The notes below the pieces were generated by a model. The model had not been told where the DNA came from and did not search any database. It worked only from the letters and a program-made list of their open reading frames with translations. Of a DNA stretch of 64,000 bases, positions 1 through 7,377 are shown in pieces; within the stretch, counting starts at the first letter, position 1, and every line of letters starts with the position of its first letter. The DNA comes from CAYNWT01 sp964450955 (GTDB lineage: Bacteria > Planctomycetota > Planctomycetia > Planctomycetales > Planctomycetaceae), in NCBI GenBank assembly GCA_964450955.1, contig CAYVFI010000010.1:62001-126000 (forward strand). The letters run 5' to 3'. The translations under genes were made by a program, and so were the position numbers.

Positions 1-1094
1 TTAACCAGACCACGGTAACTTGAACGACCGCCGCCCTTGCTGATGCTCTTCGAGATAATCTTGCTGCTGGTATTCGGAGCACAATGGACCATTTTTGCAC
101 CAGCATCCTGATGCTGACCATCGTTGGCGAACGCAATCGACAGTGTCTCACCACTGGCACCAGGTTCCATCAAGTAGATGGCTGGGTACTTCATGGTGAC
201 CTTGGAACCGAGGTTCCCGTCGACCCATTCCATGACAGCGTTTTCGTACGCCATCGCTCGCTTGGTCACGAGGTTGTAGACATTGTTCGACCAGTTTTGG
301 ATGGTCGTGTAGCGGGCTCGTCCACCCTTCTTAACCACGATCTCAACCACAGCCGAGTGCAAACTGTCACTGCTGTAAGTCGGAGCCGTACAGCCTTCGA
401 CATAGTGAATGTTCGCGCCTTCATCGACGATGATGAGCGTACGTTCAAACTGACCCATGTTTTCCGTGTTGATGCGGAAATAGGCCTGCAAAGGGAATTC
501 AATATTCACGCCCGGTGGAACGTAGATAAACGAGCCACCCGACCAGACTGCTGAGTTCAACGCAGCAAACTTATTGTCTTCCGGCGGGATAATGGTTCCG
601 AAGTACTCACGAAAGATCTCCGGATGGTCACGCAGTGCTGAGTCGGTGTCGGTGAACAGCACGCCCTGGTTCGCGAGGTCTTCCTGCAAGCTGCCGTAGA
701 CCACTTCAGATTCGTACTGAGCCTTCACGCCGGCCAGAAACTTCTTTTCCGCTTCCGGAATTCCAAGGCGGTCGTAGGTCTTGCGGATGTCATCCGGGAC
801 ATCGTCCCACGAGCGTTCCTGCTTATCCGACGCCTTCACGTAGTAGAAGATGTCCTGAAAGTCGATGCCCGAAAGATCGGCTCCCCAGTTTGGCATCGGG
901 CGTGAATCGAAGATCTCAAGTGAACGCAGACGGAAGTCTGTCATCCAGCCTGGTTCTTTTTTCATGTCCGAAATCTGACGAACCATATCCGCATCCAGAC
1001 CCTTGCGGCTCTTGAATGCGTAGTCGTCTTCAGGGTAATGGAACCCGTACTGGTAGTCGCCAATATCCGGATCTTCTTTGACGTCTGTAGACAT
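1..1094 (-). CDS. sufB: SufB, Fe-S cluster assembly scaffold (partial, cut by left edge)
   Basis: SufB is the core scaffold of the cytoplasmic SufBCD complex that builds Fe-S clusters. The frame starts at an ATG at 1094 (reading MSTDVKED) and stays open to base 1, giving 364 visible codons. The family is usually about 470 residues, so the C-terminal quarter, including late cysteine/glutamate ligands, lies outside the window. Family hallmarks visible include GSFIYVPPGV, HYVEGCTAP, MKYPAIYLMEPGA and a final SSYRGLV. The gene lies 108 nt downstream of sufC on the same strand, and a SufR-like regulator heads the cluster, so it is probably part of one suf transcription unit. The left edge truncates it; there is no sign of internal damage. 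Confidence 0.95.
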   Translation of the reverse strand, partial: MSTDVKEDPDIGDYQYGFHYPEDDYAFKSRKGLDADMVRQISDMKKEPGWMTDFRLRSLEIFDSRPMPNWGADLSGIDFQDIFYYVKASDKQERSWDDVPDDIRKTYDRLGIPEAEKKFLAGVKAQYESEVVYGSLQEDLANQGVLFTDTDSALRDHPEIFREYFGTIIPPEDNKFAALNSAVWSGGSFIYVPPGVNIEFPLQAYFRINTENMGQFERTLIIVDEGANIHYVEGCTAPTYSSDSLHSAVVEIVVKKGGRARYTTIQNWSNNVYNLVTKRAMAYENAVMEWVDGNLGSKVTMKYPAIYLMEPGASGETLSIAFANDGQHQDAGAKMVHCAPNTSSKIISKSISKGGGRSSYRGLV

Positions 1095-1202
1095 TTCTTC
1101 GTTCCCTGTAAATCAGGCTCAGCCTGAAAAATATTGATCCGTTGATGGTCCGTCAGGCACAACCTGACGACCTACTTCCTGTTTATACGGTCGGAACCAG
1201 CG

Positions 1203-2012
1203 TTAGCCCGCAACCGCTTCTTCCGGAGCTTCCTCAGCAGCAGCTTCCGGATGGCGTTCTCGAACACCGGCGTATCCGTTTTCGTGCAGGTCGGCCGCAA
1301 GTGACTTGTCACCTGTCTCGACAATGCGACCAGCAAGCATGACGTGCGTGAACTGTGGTGGGTTGAACTCAAGCAGCCGTTCGTGGTGAGTAATAATCAA
1401 CACGCCCATATTCGGACCGGACAGCTTGTTGACCCCTTCGCTAACAACCTTCACCGCGTCACTGTCCAAACCACTGTCGGTCTCGTCCAGAATCGCGAAC
1501 TTTGGCTGCAACATCGCGAGCTGGAGAATCTCCATTCGCTTCTTTTCACCACCAGAGAAGCCATCGTTGAGGTAACGACGAGCGAACTCGGTATCCATAT
1601 CAAGTTCTTCCATGCGCGACTTTAGTTCCTTGCGGAAGTCTCGCATCCCCATCAACGCTTCACCTTCTTTGCGTTCCGGGTTCTTGATGTTCGAAACGGC
1701 GTGGCGAAGGAAGTCAGCGACCTTCACACCTGGAATCGTGACTGGGTACTGGAACGCCAGAAACATTCCCAACCGGGCGCGTTCGTTCGGATCAAGTTCG
1801 TTCAGTTCGGCGCCGTCGATTTCGACTTTACCGCCGGTGATCTCATAGTGCGGGTGTCCCGCTAAAGCATAAGCCAGAGTGCTTTTGCCAGAACCGTTGG
1901 GACCCATCAGGGCGTGAACTTCGCCCTGCTTGATTTCCAGATTCACGCCTTTGAGGATAGGCGTGTCGGCGACAGCGACTTGTAGGTCACTAATCTTCAG
2001 AATGCTGCTCAT
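1203..2012 (-). CDS. sufC: SufC, Fe-S assembly ATPase
   Basis: SufC is the ABC-type ATPase of the SufBCD complex and drives the conformational change that lets SufB/SufD build Fe-S clusters. The 269-residue protein has all nucleotide-binding motifs: Walker A GPNGSGKST (residues 37-45), signature FSGGEKKR (152-159) and Walker B FAILDETDSGLD (172-183), the last being typical of SufC. No membrane segment is present, as expected for a soluble ATPase. It has an ATG start and normal length apart from a short acidic Ala/Glu-rich C-terminal tail (AAAEEAPEEAVAG). It sits between nuoB and sufB on the same strand with gaps of about 100 nt. The order C-then-B differs from the enterobacterial order B-C-D. 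Confidence 0.96.
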   Translation of the reverse strand: MSSILKISDLQVAVADTPILKGVNLEIKQGEVHALMGPNGSGKSTLAYALAGHPHYEITGGKVEIDGAELNELDPNERARLGMFLAFQYPVTIPGVKVADFLRHAVSNIKNPERKEGEALMGMRDFRKELKSRMEELDMDTEFARRYLNDGFSGGEKKRMEILQLAMLQPKFAILDETDSGLDSDAVKVVSEGVNKLSGPNMGVLIITHHERLLEFNPPQFTHVMLAGRIVETGDKSLAADLHENGYAGVRERHPEAAAEEAPEEAVAG

Positions 2013-2108
2013 TGTTCTTCTTTGGTTGCTGTGAGTCGGGCCTTCCAGGCCATGATCGTCGATCGCTCCGCAATCAACATTCGGTTCGGCACGCGAACCG
2101 CAACAGTT

Positions 2109-2651
2109 CTAAACGTTAATCTCTGCGTAACCGCTGTGGTGCGGGATGGGAAGCACTGCTTCGCCCTTCGTTACCGTCTTACGGCTCTTGATCTTGTCCT
2201 GAATTCGCATGATACCTTCCAACAACGCTTCCGGCCGCGGAGGACAACCGGGCACATAAACGTCTACTGGTACGACAAGGTCAACACCCTTGACGACGTG
2301 GTAACCGTGCTTGAAGTAGGGGCCGCCGCCGACGGTGCATGCACCCATGGCGATGACGTACTTCGGATCCGGCATCTGTTCATAGAGGCGACGAACTCGG
2401 CTGGCCATTTTGAATGTCACCGTTCCAGCAACAATCATCAGATCCGCCTGACGTGGAGTCGCCCGGAACGCACCCGCACCAAACCGGTCCAGGTCGTATC
2501 GACTGGCCCCCACAGCCATCATTTCAATCGCACAGCAAGCCAGACCGAATGTCATTGGCCAAATGCTTGACTGCTTGGACCAGTTCATTGCCTGTTCCAT
2601 GGTCGTCGTGATGACGTTCTCTTCGAATCGTCCTTCGATCCAGGTACTCAT
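2109..2651 (-). CDS. nuoB: NADH-quinone oxidoreductase subunit B (NuoB)
   Basis: NuoB is the complex I connecting subunit that carries the terminal [4Fe-4S] cluster N2. The 180-residue product has the four expected cluster ligands: the tandem pair in LACCAIE (Cys39, Cys40), GACTVGG (Cys105) and VPGCPPRP (Cys136). It also has the family segments RFGAGAFRATPRQADLM and MPDPKYVIAMGAC. Length is normal. The oddity is position: no other nuo gene is nearby, and it is embedded between a sufR-like regulator and sufC in the same orientation with gaps near 100 nt. An isolated or duplicated nuoB, possibly expressed with the Fe-S assembly genes, is an inference from this layout. Confidence 0.93.
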   Translation of the reverse strand: MSTWIEGRFEENVITTTMEQAMNWSKQSSIWPMTFGLACCAIEMMAVGASRYDLDRFGAGAFRATPRQADLMIVAGTVTFKMASRVRRLYEQMPDPKYVIAMGACTVGGGPYFKHGYHVVKGVDLVVPVDVYVPGCPPRPEALLEGIMRIQDKIKSRKTVTKGEAVLPIPHHSGYAEINV

Positions 2652-2749
2652 TTCCTTGCCTCAAACTAAGACTACGACTTCTGTTACAGCAACCGTCGGG
2701 CACTGTACCAGTCGCAAATCCCTTTGCAAACGCCGCTAAATGACTTCGT

Positions 2750-3376
2750 CTATTGTTTCTCAGAGACGGAAAACTCACAGCAGGAATGCCCATCGACACA
2801 CCGCGCCGTCAGTTCTACGTCTGCCCCCAATACCTCTGCGAAAACTTCTCTCTCCAGCTCGCAAATCGAATTATCCTGCTTCGAGATGTCAGGGTAAGGA
2901 CAGGAGCAGCCCTTCAATATCGGAAGGTCGCCAGCGCTCCCCACGCCAACATCCAGCCCAGCGGTTGTCAGATTGCCCGCAAGCTGACTAACCCGATCGG
3001 TCAAAGAGTCTGCCGCATCGACAGAACCGAATTGCGCCACCAATCGGGCTTTTAAGTTGTTGTAGACCTGTTCGCGAGTGGACTGGTGTTTGATCATCCG
3101 AATCTCGGACCACAGCAGTGTCGCCAAACCGGAGTAGTTGCTGCCGAGTTCCCGCAAGCCTTCGTCAGTCAGTCGATATCTGTGCGTCGGCCGTCCGCGA
3201 CCGGTGTTCATCGGTTCGCTCTCAACGACACCACGAGCCTTGAGCCTTGCCAACCGCTGCCGGACCGATGTCGCAGTCACTCCCAGTTCGTCACACAACT
3301 GACCAACGGATGCCGGACCAAGACCCTGTAAGGTCCGGACAAACTGCTGGTCACGATCTTCGATCTTCAAACGCAT
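2750..3376 (-). CDS. SufR-like winged-helix Fe-S-sensing transcriptional regulator
   Basis: This is a cytoplasmic DNA-binding regulator. Residues 1-75 form a winged-helix domain (GLGPASVGQLCDELGVT followed by TSVRQRLARLKARGVV and a wing with GRGRPTHRYRLT). The C-terminal half carries clustered cysteines at 157, 159, 172, 193, 199 and 200, in the contexts KGCSCPYP, SICELE and ARCVDGHSCCEF. That arrangement resembles SufR, whose [4Fe-4S] cluster controls repression of suf genes in cyanobacteria and actinobacteria. It heads the nuoB-sufC-sufB run. A palindrome with promoter-like boxes lies immediately upstream (3384-3426), suggesting autoregulation. Family assignment is firm at the level of ArsR/SufR-type regulator; direct control of the downstream suf genes is inferred. 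Confidence 0.85.
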   Translation of the reverse strand: MRLKIEDRDQQFVRTLQGLGPASVGQLCDELGVTATSVRQRLARLKARGVVESEPMNTGRGRPTHRYRLTDEGLRELGSNYSGLATLLWSEIRMIKHQSTREQVYNNLKARLVAQFGSVDAADSLTDRVSQLAGNLTTAGLDVGVGSAGDLPILKGCSCPYPDISKQDNSICELEREVFAEVLGADVELTARCVDGHSCCEFSVSEKQ

Positions 3377-3383
3377 TAAACGA

Positions 3384-3426
3384 ATAGTAGCGGCTCACGC
3401 AGTTTTGACAACAATCGCTGTCAAAA
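3384..3426 (-). promoter_or_regulatory. Candidate sufR promoter overlapped by a perfect palindromic operator
   Basis: A perfect inverted repeat TTTTGACA-(8 nt)-TGTCAAAA occupies 3403-3426, 27 nt in front of the sufR-like ATG. Reading leftwards, a -35-like TTGTCA (3411-3406) inside the palindrome is followed after 16 nt by a -10-like TACTAT (3389-3384). The predicted transcription start would fall at or next to the ATG, so the message could be leaderless. The arrangement fits autorepression by the adjacent regulator. It is not an exact match to the CAAC-N6-GTTG SufR box known from cyanobacteria. Confidence 0.45.
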
Positions 3427-3427
3427 A

Positions 3428-3444
3428 TGTGTGAATACCACACA
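3428..3444. repeat. Small inverted repeat between the AGCS gene and sufR-like gene
   Basis: TGTGTG-(AATAC)-CACACA forms a 6-bp perfect inverted repeat between the stop of the upstream AGCS symporter gene and the candidate sufR operator. It has no T-run, so it is a weak terminator candidate; it could also be a second protein-binding site. Confidence 0.3.
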
Positions 3445-3484
3445 CTCGCTGCTTCTCAAAGGCTATCCGCAGCGAGGACAGTGT

Positions 3485-5185
3485 CTATCTCGAGCTCTTA
3501 ATCGCCGAAATGTAGTTCCGAAGTTCTTCCTTCACCCGTGGGGCCAGGAAGAACAGACCAATCAGGTTCGGCACGAGCATGGAGAAGATCATCGCATCAG
3601 AGAAACCGATGACCGAAGTCAAGCTGGCGGCCGACCCAATGACAACGAAGACGCAGAACAGAGCTTTGTAGAGATATTCTTGAGCCTTACTTCGACCAAA
3701 CAGGTACGACCACGCCTGATAGCCGTAGTACGACCATGAGATCATTGTGCTGAAGGCGAACAATGTGACGGCGACCATCAGCACCCATGGGAACCAGGAG
3801 ATGGTTTCAGCAAACGCACCCGATGTTGCGACGACGGCCTGAGCATCGTTTCCGACTTGCGTGCCGTATGTCATAACGTCGCCGTCAAAGTTACTGATAA
3901 CCACAACAAGTGCTGTCATGGTGCAGACAACAACCGTATCGATAAACGGCTCAAGCAAAGCAACAAGACCCTCGCTTGCAGCGTGCTTGGTTTTTACTGC
4001 CGAGTGGGCGATGGATGCAGATCCAATACCAGCCTCGTTCGAGAACGCCGCTCGTTTGAAGCCCTGAACGATAACCCCCACAATTCCGCCGCCAATGGCC
4101 TCAGGTGCAAACGCGCCGTTGATGATCGTCATGACGGCGTCTGGAATCAAAGAAGCGTTAGACACAAGGACAACAATCGAGGCTAAGACATAAACGCCCA
4201 CCATCAGTGGAACAATCTTGTCTGTAACGCTCGCGATGCTCTTGATCCCACCAATGATGACGATTCCCACGAGAACGGCCATCACAAGACCAAACAACCA
4301 GCCATAGCCGGCTCCAACACCGGTCTGGTGAGCGAACAGCTGAAACGCCTGGTTCGCCTGGAACATGTTACCGCCCCCAAACGAACCGCCCACGCACATG
4401 AGCGCGAACATGAAGGCCAGAACCTTGCCGACGGCCCCGAACCCTTTCTCTTTCAACCCTTTACTCAGGTAGTACATCGGGCCGCCAAAGACGACTCCCT
4501 TGTCATCGACTTCCCGATAGGCCACACCCAACGTGCACTCTACGAACTTGGACGACATCCCAAGCAAACCGCACACGATCATCCAAAGTGTTGCGCCGGG
4601 ACCACCCAGCGAAAGTGCAATTGCTACACCTGCAATGTTCCCCAGCCCAACGGTTCCCGATAACGCAGCCGTTAACGCCTGAAAGTGAGAGACCTCGCCG
4701 TCGTGCCCCTCGATTCGGATCGTATCCGGGTTGTCACCATCGACGCTGGAAACACTCTCTTCAGAGATTGTCGTGCTACCGCCCTCTTCGAGATCGTCGT
4801 ACTTTCCGCGAACAATGTTGATCGCGGTCCCAAAGTGCCTGAGGTTCGGAAACCCAAAATACAGCGTGAAAAAAATGGCTCCGAATACGAGAGGAAAAAG
4901 CACCCAGGGGACGGTCACATCCCTCATGACCGGCACACCGGCGAAGATCCCGTTGACATACCAACCCGTTGCTTCGCCAAAGGCTTTGTCAATCTTTTGA
5001 TCAAGGCTCTCCGTGCCTTCGGCAGGCGAATCCGTTTCGACAGGTTCAGCAGTTGTCGACTCACCCGTCGGAGCCGCATCGTTCCCTTCCGTCTGGGCAA
5101 ATACAGGCTGCGAGCATACAGAGACAGCGAACAGAACCACGCAGAGAGCGCGAAGTGGGAGGTGACAAAGACGAATGGTCGGCAT
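3485..5185 (-). CDS. AGCS-family sodium:alanine/glycine symporter with N-terminal leader
   Basis: This inner-membrane carrier is predicted to import a small neutral amino acid with Na+. The core has about eleven hydrophobic spans and family signatures including SGTVGLGNIAGVAIALSLGG, GPMYYLSKGL, FKRAAFSNEAGIGSASIAH and FSTMISWSYYG. At 566 residues it is longer than the usual ~450-480. The N-terminus has a signal-peptide-like segment (LRALCVVLFAVSVCSQPVFA) and an acidic, Thr/Glu-rich stretch before the first span, plus an extra hydrophilic Ser/Asp loop after the second. Such extensions would put a short extracytoplasmic tail on the carrier. The substrate cannot be fixed from sequence. It appears to be a single-gene unit, divergent from the Usp gene. 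Confidence 0.9.
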   Translation of the reverse strand: MPTIRLCHLPLRALCVVLFAVSVCSQPVFAQTEGNDAAPTGESTTAEPVETDSPAEGTESLDQKIDKAFGEATGWYVNGIFAGVPVMRDVTVPWVLFPLVFGAIFFTLYFGFPNLRHFGTAINIVRGKYDDLEEGGSTTISEESVSSVDGDNPDTIRIEGHDGEVSHFQALTAALSGTVGLGNIAGVAIALSLGGPGATLWMIVCGLLGMSSKFVECTLGVAYREVDDKGVVFGGPMYYLSKGLKEKGFGAVGKVLAFMFALMCVGGSFGGGNMFQANQAFQLFAHQTGVGAGYGWLFGLVMAVLVGIVIIGGIKSIASVTDKIVPLMVGVYVLASIVVLVSNASLIPDAVMTIINGAFAPEAIGGGIVGVIVQGFKRAAFSNEAGIGSASIAHSAVKTKHAASEGLVALLEPFIDTVVVCTMTALVVVISNFDGDVMTYGTQVGNDAQAVVATSGAFAETISWFPWVLMVAVTLFAFSTMISWSYYGYQAWSYLFGRSKAQEYLYKALFCVFVVIGSAASLTSVIGFSDAMIFSMLVPNLIGLFFLAPRVKEELRNYISAIKSSR

Positions 5186-5365
5186 ATTTCAGGGGTCCCG
5201 GCGGAGCGTTTCGAGCAGCACAGTAAGATTTCGTTGGACAAAGAATACCCACAGATTCCGCCGACCGAAACCCACTCGTCGCGGTAACCGCAATCAATCC
5301 CATGGGCTTCCCCACAACCAAAGTTTTGAGCGCAACGACCTGCTAATTCCAACACTCAGGCATCA

Positions 5366-5396
5366 GGTGCGGTGACAAGGGCACCTGCACCGCACC
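5366..5396. repeat. Inverted repeat in the AGCS/Usp divergent intergenic region
   Basis: GGTGCGGTG (5366-5374) and CACCGCACC (5388-5396) form a perfect 9-bp stem with a 13-nt loop. It lies in the intergenic stretch between the divergent AGCS symporter and universal stress protein genes, about 65 nt before the Usp ATG. Without a T-run on either strand it is more likely a regulatory or structured 5' leader element than a terminator. Confidence 0.35.
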
Positions 5397-5460
5397 AGGG
5401 CGGGACAATGGGTGACCAAAGTCGGTGTCGTTGACTCCTAAAGTTAAGTACCCTACAGCC

Positions 5461-5883
5461 ATGACGCTCTCTGCGAAGAAAATCGTCGTACCGGTCGACT
5501 TCTCGGGCGAATCAACAAACGCCCTTGAAGCGGCCGTCCCGTTTGGTGGTGAACTGCACTGCGTTCATGTGCTGTTCCCGCTAAGCCGCATCGCGCCCAA
5601 CCTCACGATGGACGATGTGACCGACCGCGACCGGAAAGCGGAAACCAGGAAGCAACTCCAGCAACTCTGCCAGCCATTCAACGTGACCGCCACCGAAGTC
5701 CTTGTCGGCACACCCGGCCTGGAAATCGCCGACTACGCCAAACGCATCGGCGCGGACCTGATTGTGATTCCCTCACACGGATATCACGGAGTCAAACGGT
5801 TGGTCCTGGGCAGCGTTGCCGAACGGGTCATCCGTCACGCCGAGTGTTCCGTGCTGGTCCTGCGACGTTCTGACGCTGAGTAG
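5461..5883 (+). CDS. Universal stress protein (UspA family)
   Basis: This is a small cytoplasmic single-Usp-domain protein (140 residues) of the nucleotide-binding HUP fold. The N-terminal strand KKIVVPVDFSGES carries the conserved Asp. The C-terminal nucleotide loop reads SHGYHGVKRLVLGSVAERV followed by HAECSVLVLR, as in ATP-binding UspA proteins. I chose the ATG at 5461, which puts KKIVVPVD in the usual place; a GTG at 5425 would add 12 residues without family similarity. Usp proteins modulate stress and energy responses, but the exact role here is unknown. A GC-rich hairpin precedes it and a second lies about 120 nt downstream, suggesting a monocistronic unit. Confidence 0.9.
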   Translation: MTLSAKKIVVPVDFSGESTNALEAAVPFGGELHCVHVLFPLSRIAPNLTMDDVTDRDRKAETRKQLQQLCQPFNVTATEVLVGTPGLEIADYAKRIGADLIVIPSHGYHGVKRLVLGSVAERVIRHAECSVLVLRRSDAE

Positions 5884-6002
5884 GTTGTAGACCGACCCCA
5901 TCCAGCATCCCCCGCAACTTCACATCCGCGGATTACCTTCCGATCGGCTCGCGGACAGAAGTGACTCGATCCCTGCGAGAGGCTGCGAATCCCAGCTAAT
6001 CC

Positions 6003-6038
6003 CCGGGGCCGGCACAATTTTGTGTGGCCGGGCCCGGA
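6003..6038. terminator. GC-rich imperfect palindrome between convergent genes
   Basis: An imperfect palindrome (GGGGCCGGCACAA, a short turn, then TTGTGTGGCCGGGCCC) lies between the ends of the Usp gene (plus) and the DUF1080 gene (minus). Its position between convergent stops suggests transcript end formation or a mobile palindromic element. No U-tract follows, so factor-independent termination is uncertain. Confidence 0.35.
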
Positions 6039-6158
6039 CTAATGACGCGAAGGAAACGCCGGTGCTATTAACCAGCAGCCCCCTGATTCAAGTGAAACAT
6101 TGAAGTCACGGTCCGCGGTGTCACTCGCGCCGCGCTCCAACCCCTCCACCCATTCTAT

Positions 6159-7292
6159 TCACAGCCTCGGAGAACTGTCCTCGAGAGAACCACCGTCGTC
6201 CCCGCTTTCAACCTTCTTCCCCGACGAGGCACCCTTTGCTGGTGGTGGTGGTGGGGTCGCTGGTGGAGGGGTCGCCTCGGTTCCAGTGCCCTTGGCAGCA
6301 GGCGACGGCGGCTTAACGCTGCCTGGTTCCTGCTTCGCAACGGCGGCTGCCGGCGGCTCAACCTTAGTCGGCTCCGTATTGAATTGCTGAAGCATGAGGT
6401 TGCGAAAATGAACTTCCGACCCTTCTGCCTGGAGCCCAATAAACCCTCTGGCAGGATCGCAGTACTGCAGCGGACCAACCGAAAGCCCATTAATCGTCAC
6501 TTCCACACGATCCTGGCGAACCTCAACCTCGCAGCGATTCCACGTCTTAGGCAGCAGCTCCAGCCCGGCCATCACTCGGAATCGTGTCTTCCGATTTCCC
6601 GACGGCAATATGCTGCCCGCTGTTGGACGGTGCAACTGAATCTGCACTCCGTCAGGCCAAATCTTGTCTTTGCCATCGCCGTGCAACAAAACGCCACTGT
6701 TGCCGTTGGGGTCCATCGGATAACGGAACTCGAATGTCAGCCGGTAGTCGGCATATGCTTTCACCGTCCGCAGGTAACCCTTCGGCTTGCCCGTGCAAAT
6801 TAACAAGGTCCCCTCGTCCTTGACCTGCCAAACCTCCTGCACCTTCACGCCCTCTTCCGCGGCGAACAGCTTCCATGTCTTTCCGAAGTCACTCGCCAGC
6901 AGATTGATAGGTTTTGGAAGCGTTGGTTTCGGAACCGGTGTCGTCGCAGGCTTATTCGCACCGACATCCTTCGGTGGCTCGGCAGCTTGCGTCGTTCCGT
7001 CAGACGTCGATACTGGATCCCCAGCCTTTTTCGCCTGCTCAACCTGACTCGCCGGTTTCGATTTGCCCTCCCCAGAGGACTCGCGCTGGCCCTGTGTGTC
7101 CTGAACAGCCTGCGACGATCTCTCAGAACCAGATTCCTGCCCCGGAACCGGGATACCAGCAATCAACGCACACGAACTCGCGGCGAGGAAGTACGGTCTG
7201 GAAAGACGAATGAGTGATTTCAAGCTAATTGACACGCGGCCTGCAACAAGCGAAAGGTCGTTCAGAAACTGAACACACGAGTAGTTAAACAC
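6159..7292 (-). CDS. Secreted DUF1080 (3-keto-disaccharide hydrolase-type) protein
   Basis: Planctomycetes encode many exported DUF1080 proteins with a concanavalin-like beta-sandwich, often tied to polysaccharide breakdown; some family members hydrolyse 3-keto-glycosides. Here residues about 135-308 form the domain, with WQVKDEGTLLICTGKPKGYL, YADYRLTFEFRYP, NGNSGVLLHGDG and GFIGLQAEGSEVHFRNL. A hydrophobic export signal (PYFLAASSCALIAGIPV) lies unusually far from the first ATG; a GTG at 7235 would give a more normal n-region. A Ser/Glu/Pro-rich linker precedes the domain, and the C-terminus ends in a low-complexity PPPATPPPPPAKG tail rich in Pro, Ser and Lys. Substrate is unknown and no operon partner is adjacent. 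Confidence 0.85.
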   Translation of the reverse strand: MFNYSCVQFLNDLSLVAGRVSISLKSLIRLSRPYFLAASSCALIAGIPVPGQESGSERSSQAVQDTQGQRESSGEGKSKPASQVEQAKKAGDPVSTSDGTTQAAEPPKDVGANKPATTPVPKPTLPKPINLLASDFGKTWKLFAAEEGVKVQEVWQVKDEGTLLICTGKPKGYLRTVKAYADYRLTFEFRYPMDPNGNSGVLLHGDGKDKIWPDGVQIQLHRPTAGSILPSGNRKTRFRVMAGLELLPKTWNRCEVEVRQDRVEVTINGLSVGPLQYCDPARGFIGLQAEGSEVHFRNLMLQQFNTEPTKVEPPAAAVAKQEPGSVKPPSPAAKGTGTEATPPPATPPPPPAKGASSGKKVESGDDGGSLEDSSPRL

Positions 7293-7377
7293 TCCAAAAC
7301 ACGATCCGTAAGGCCGTGAGCAGAAACGGACAGTGTACGACCGGAATCAGGCTCACACAACAAGCAGCGACTTTGGA

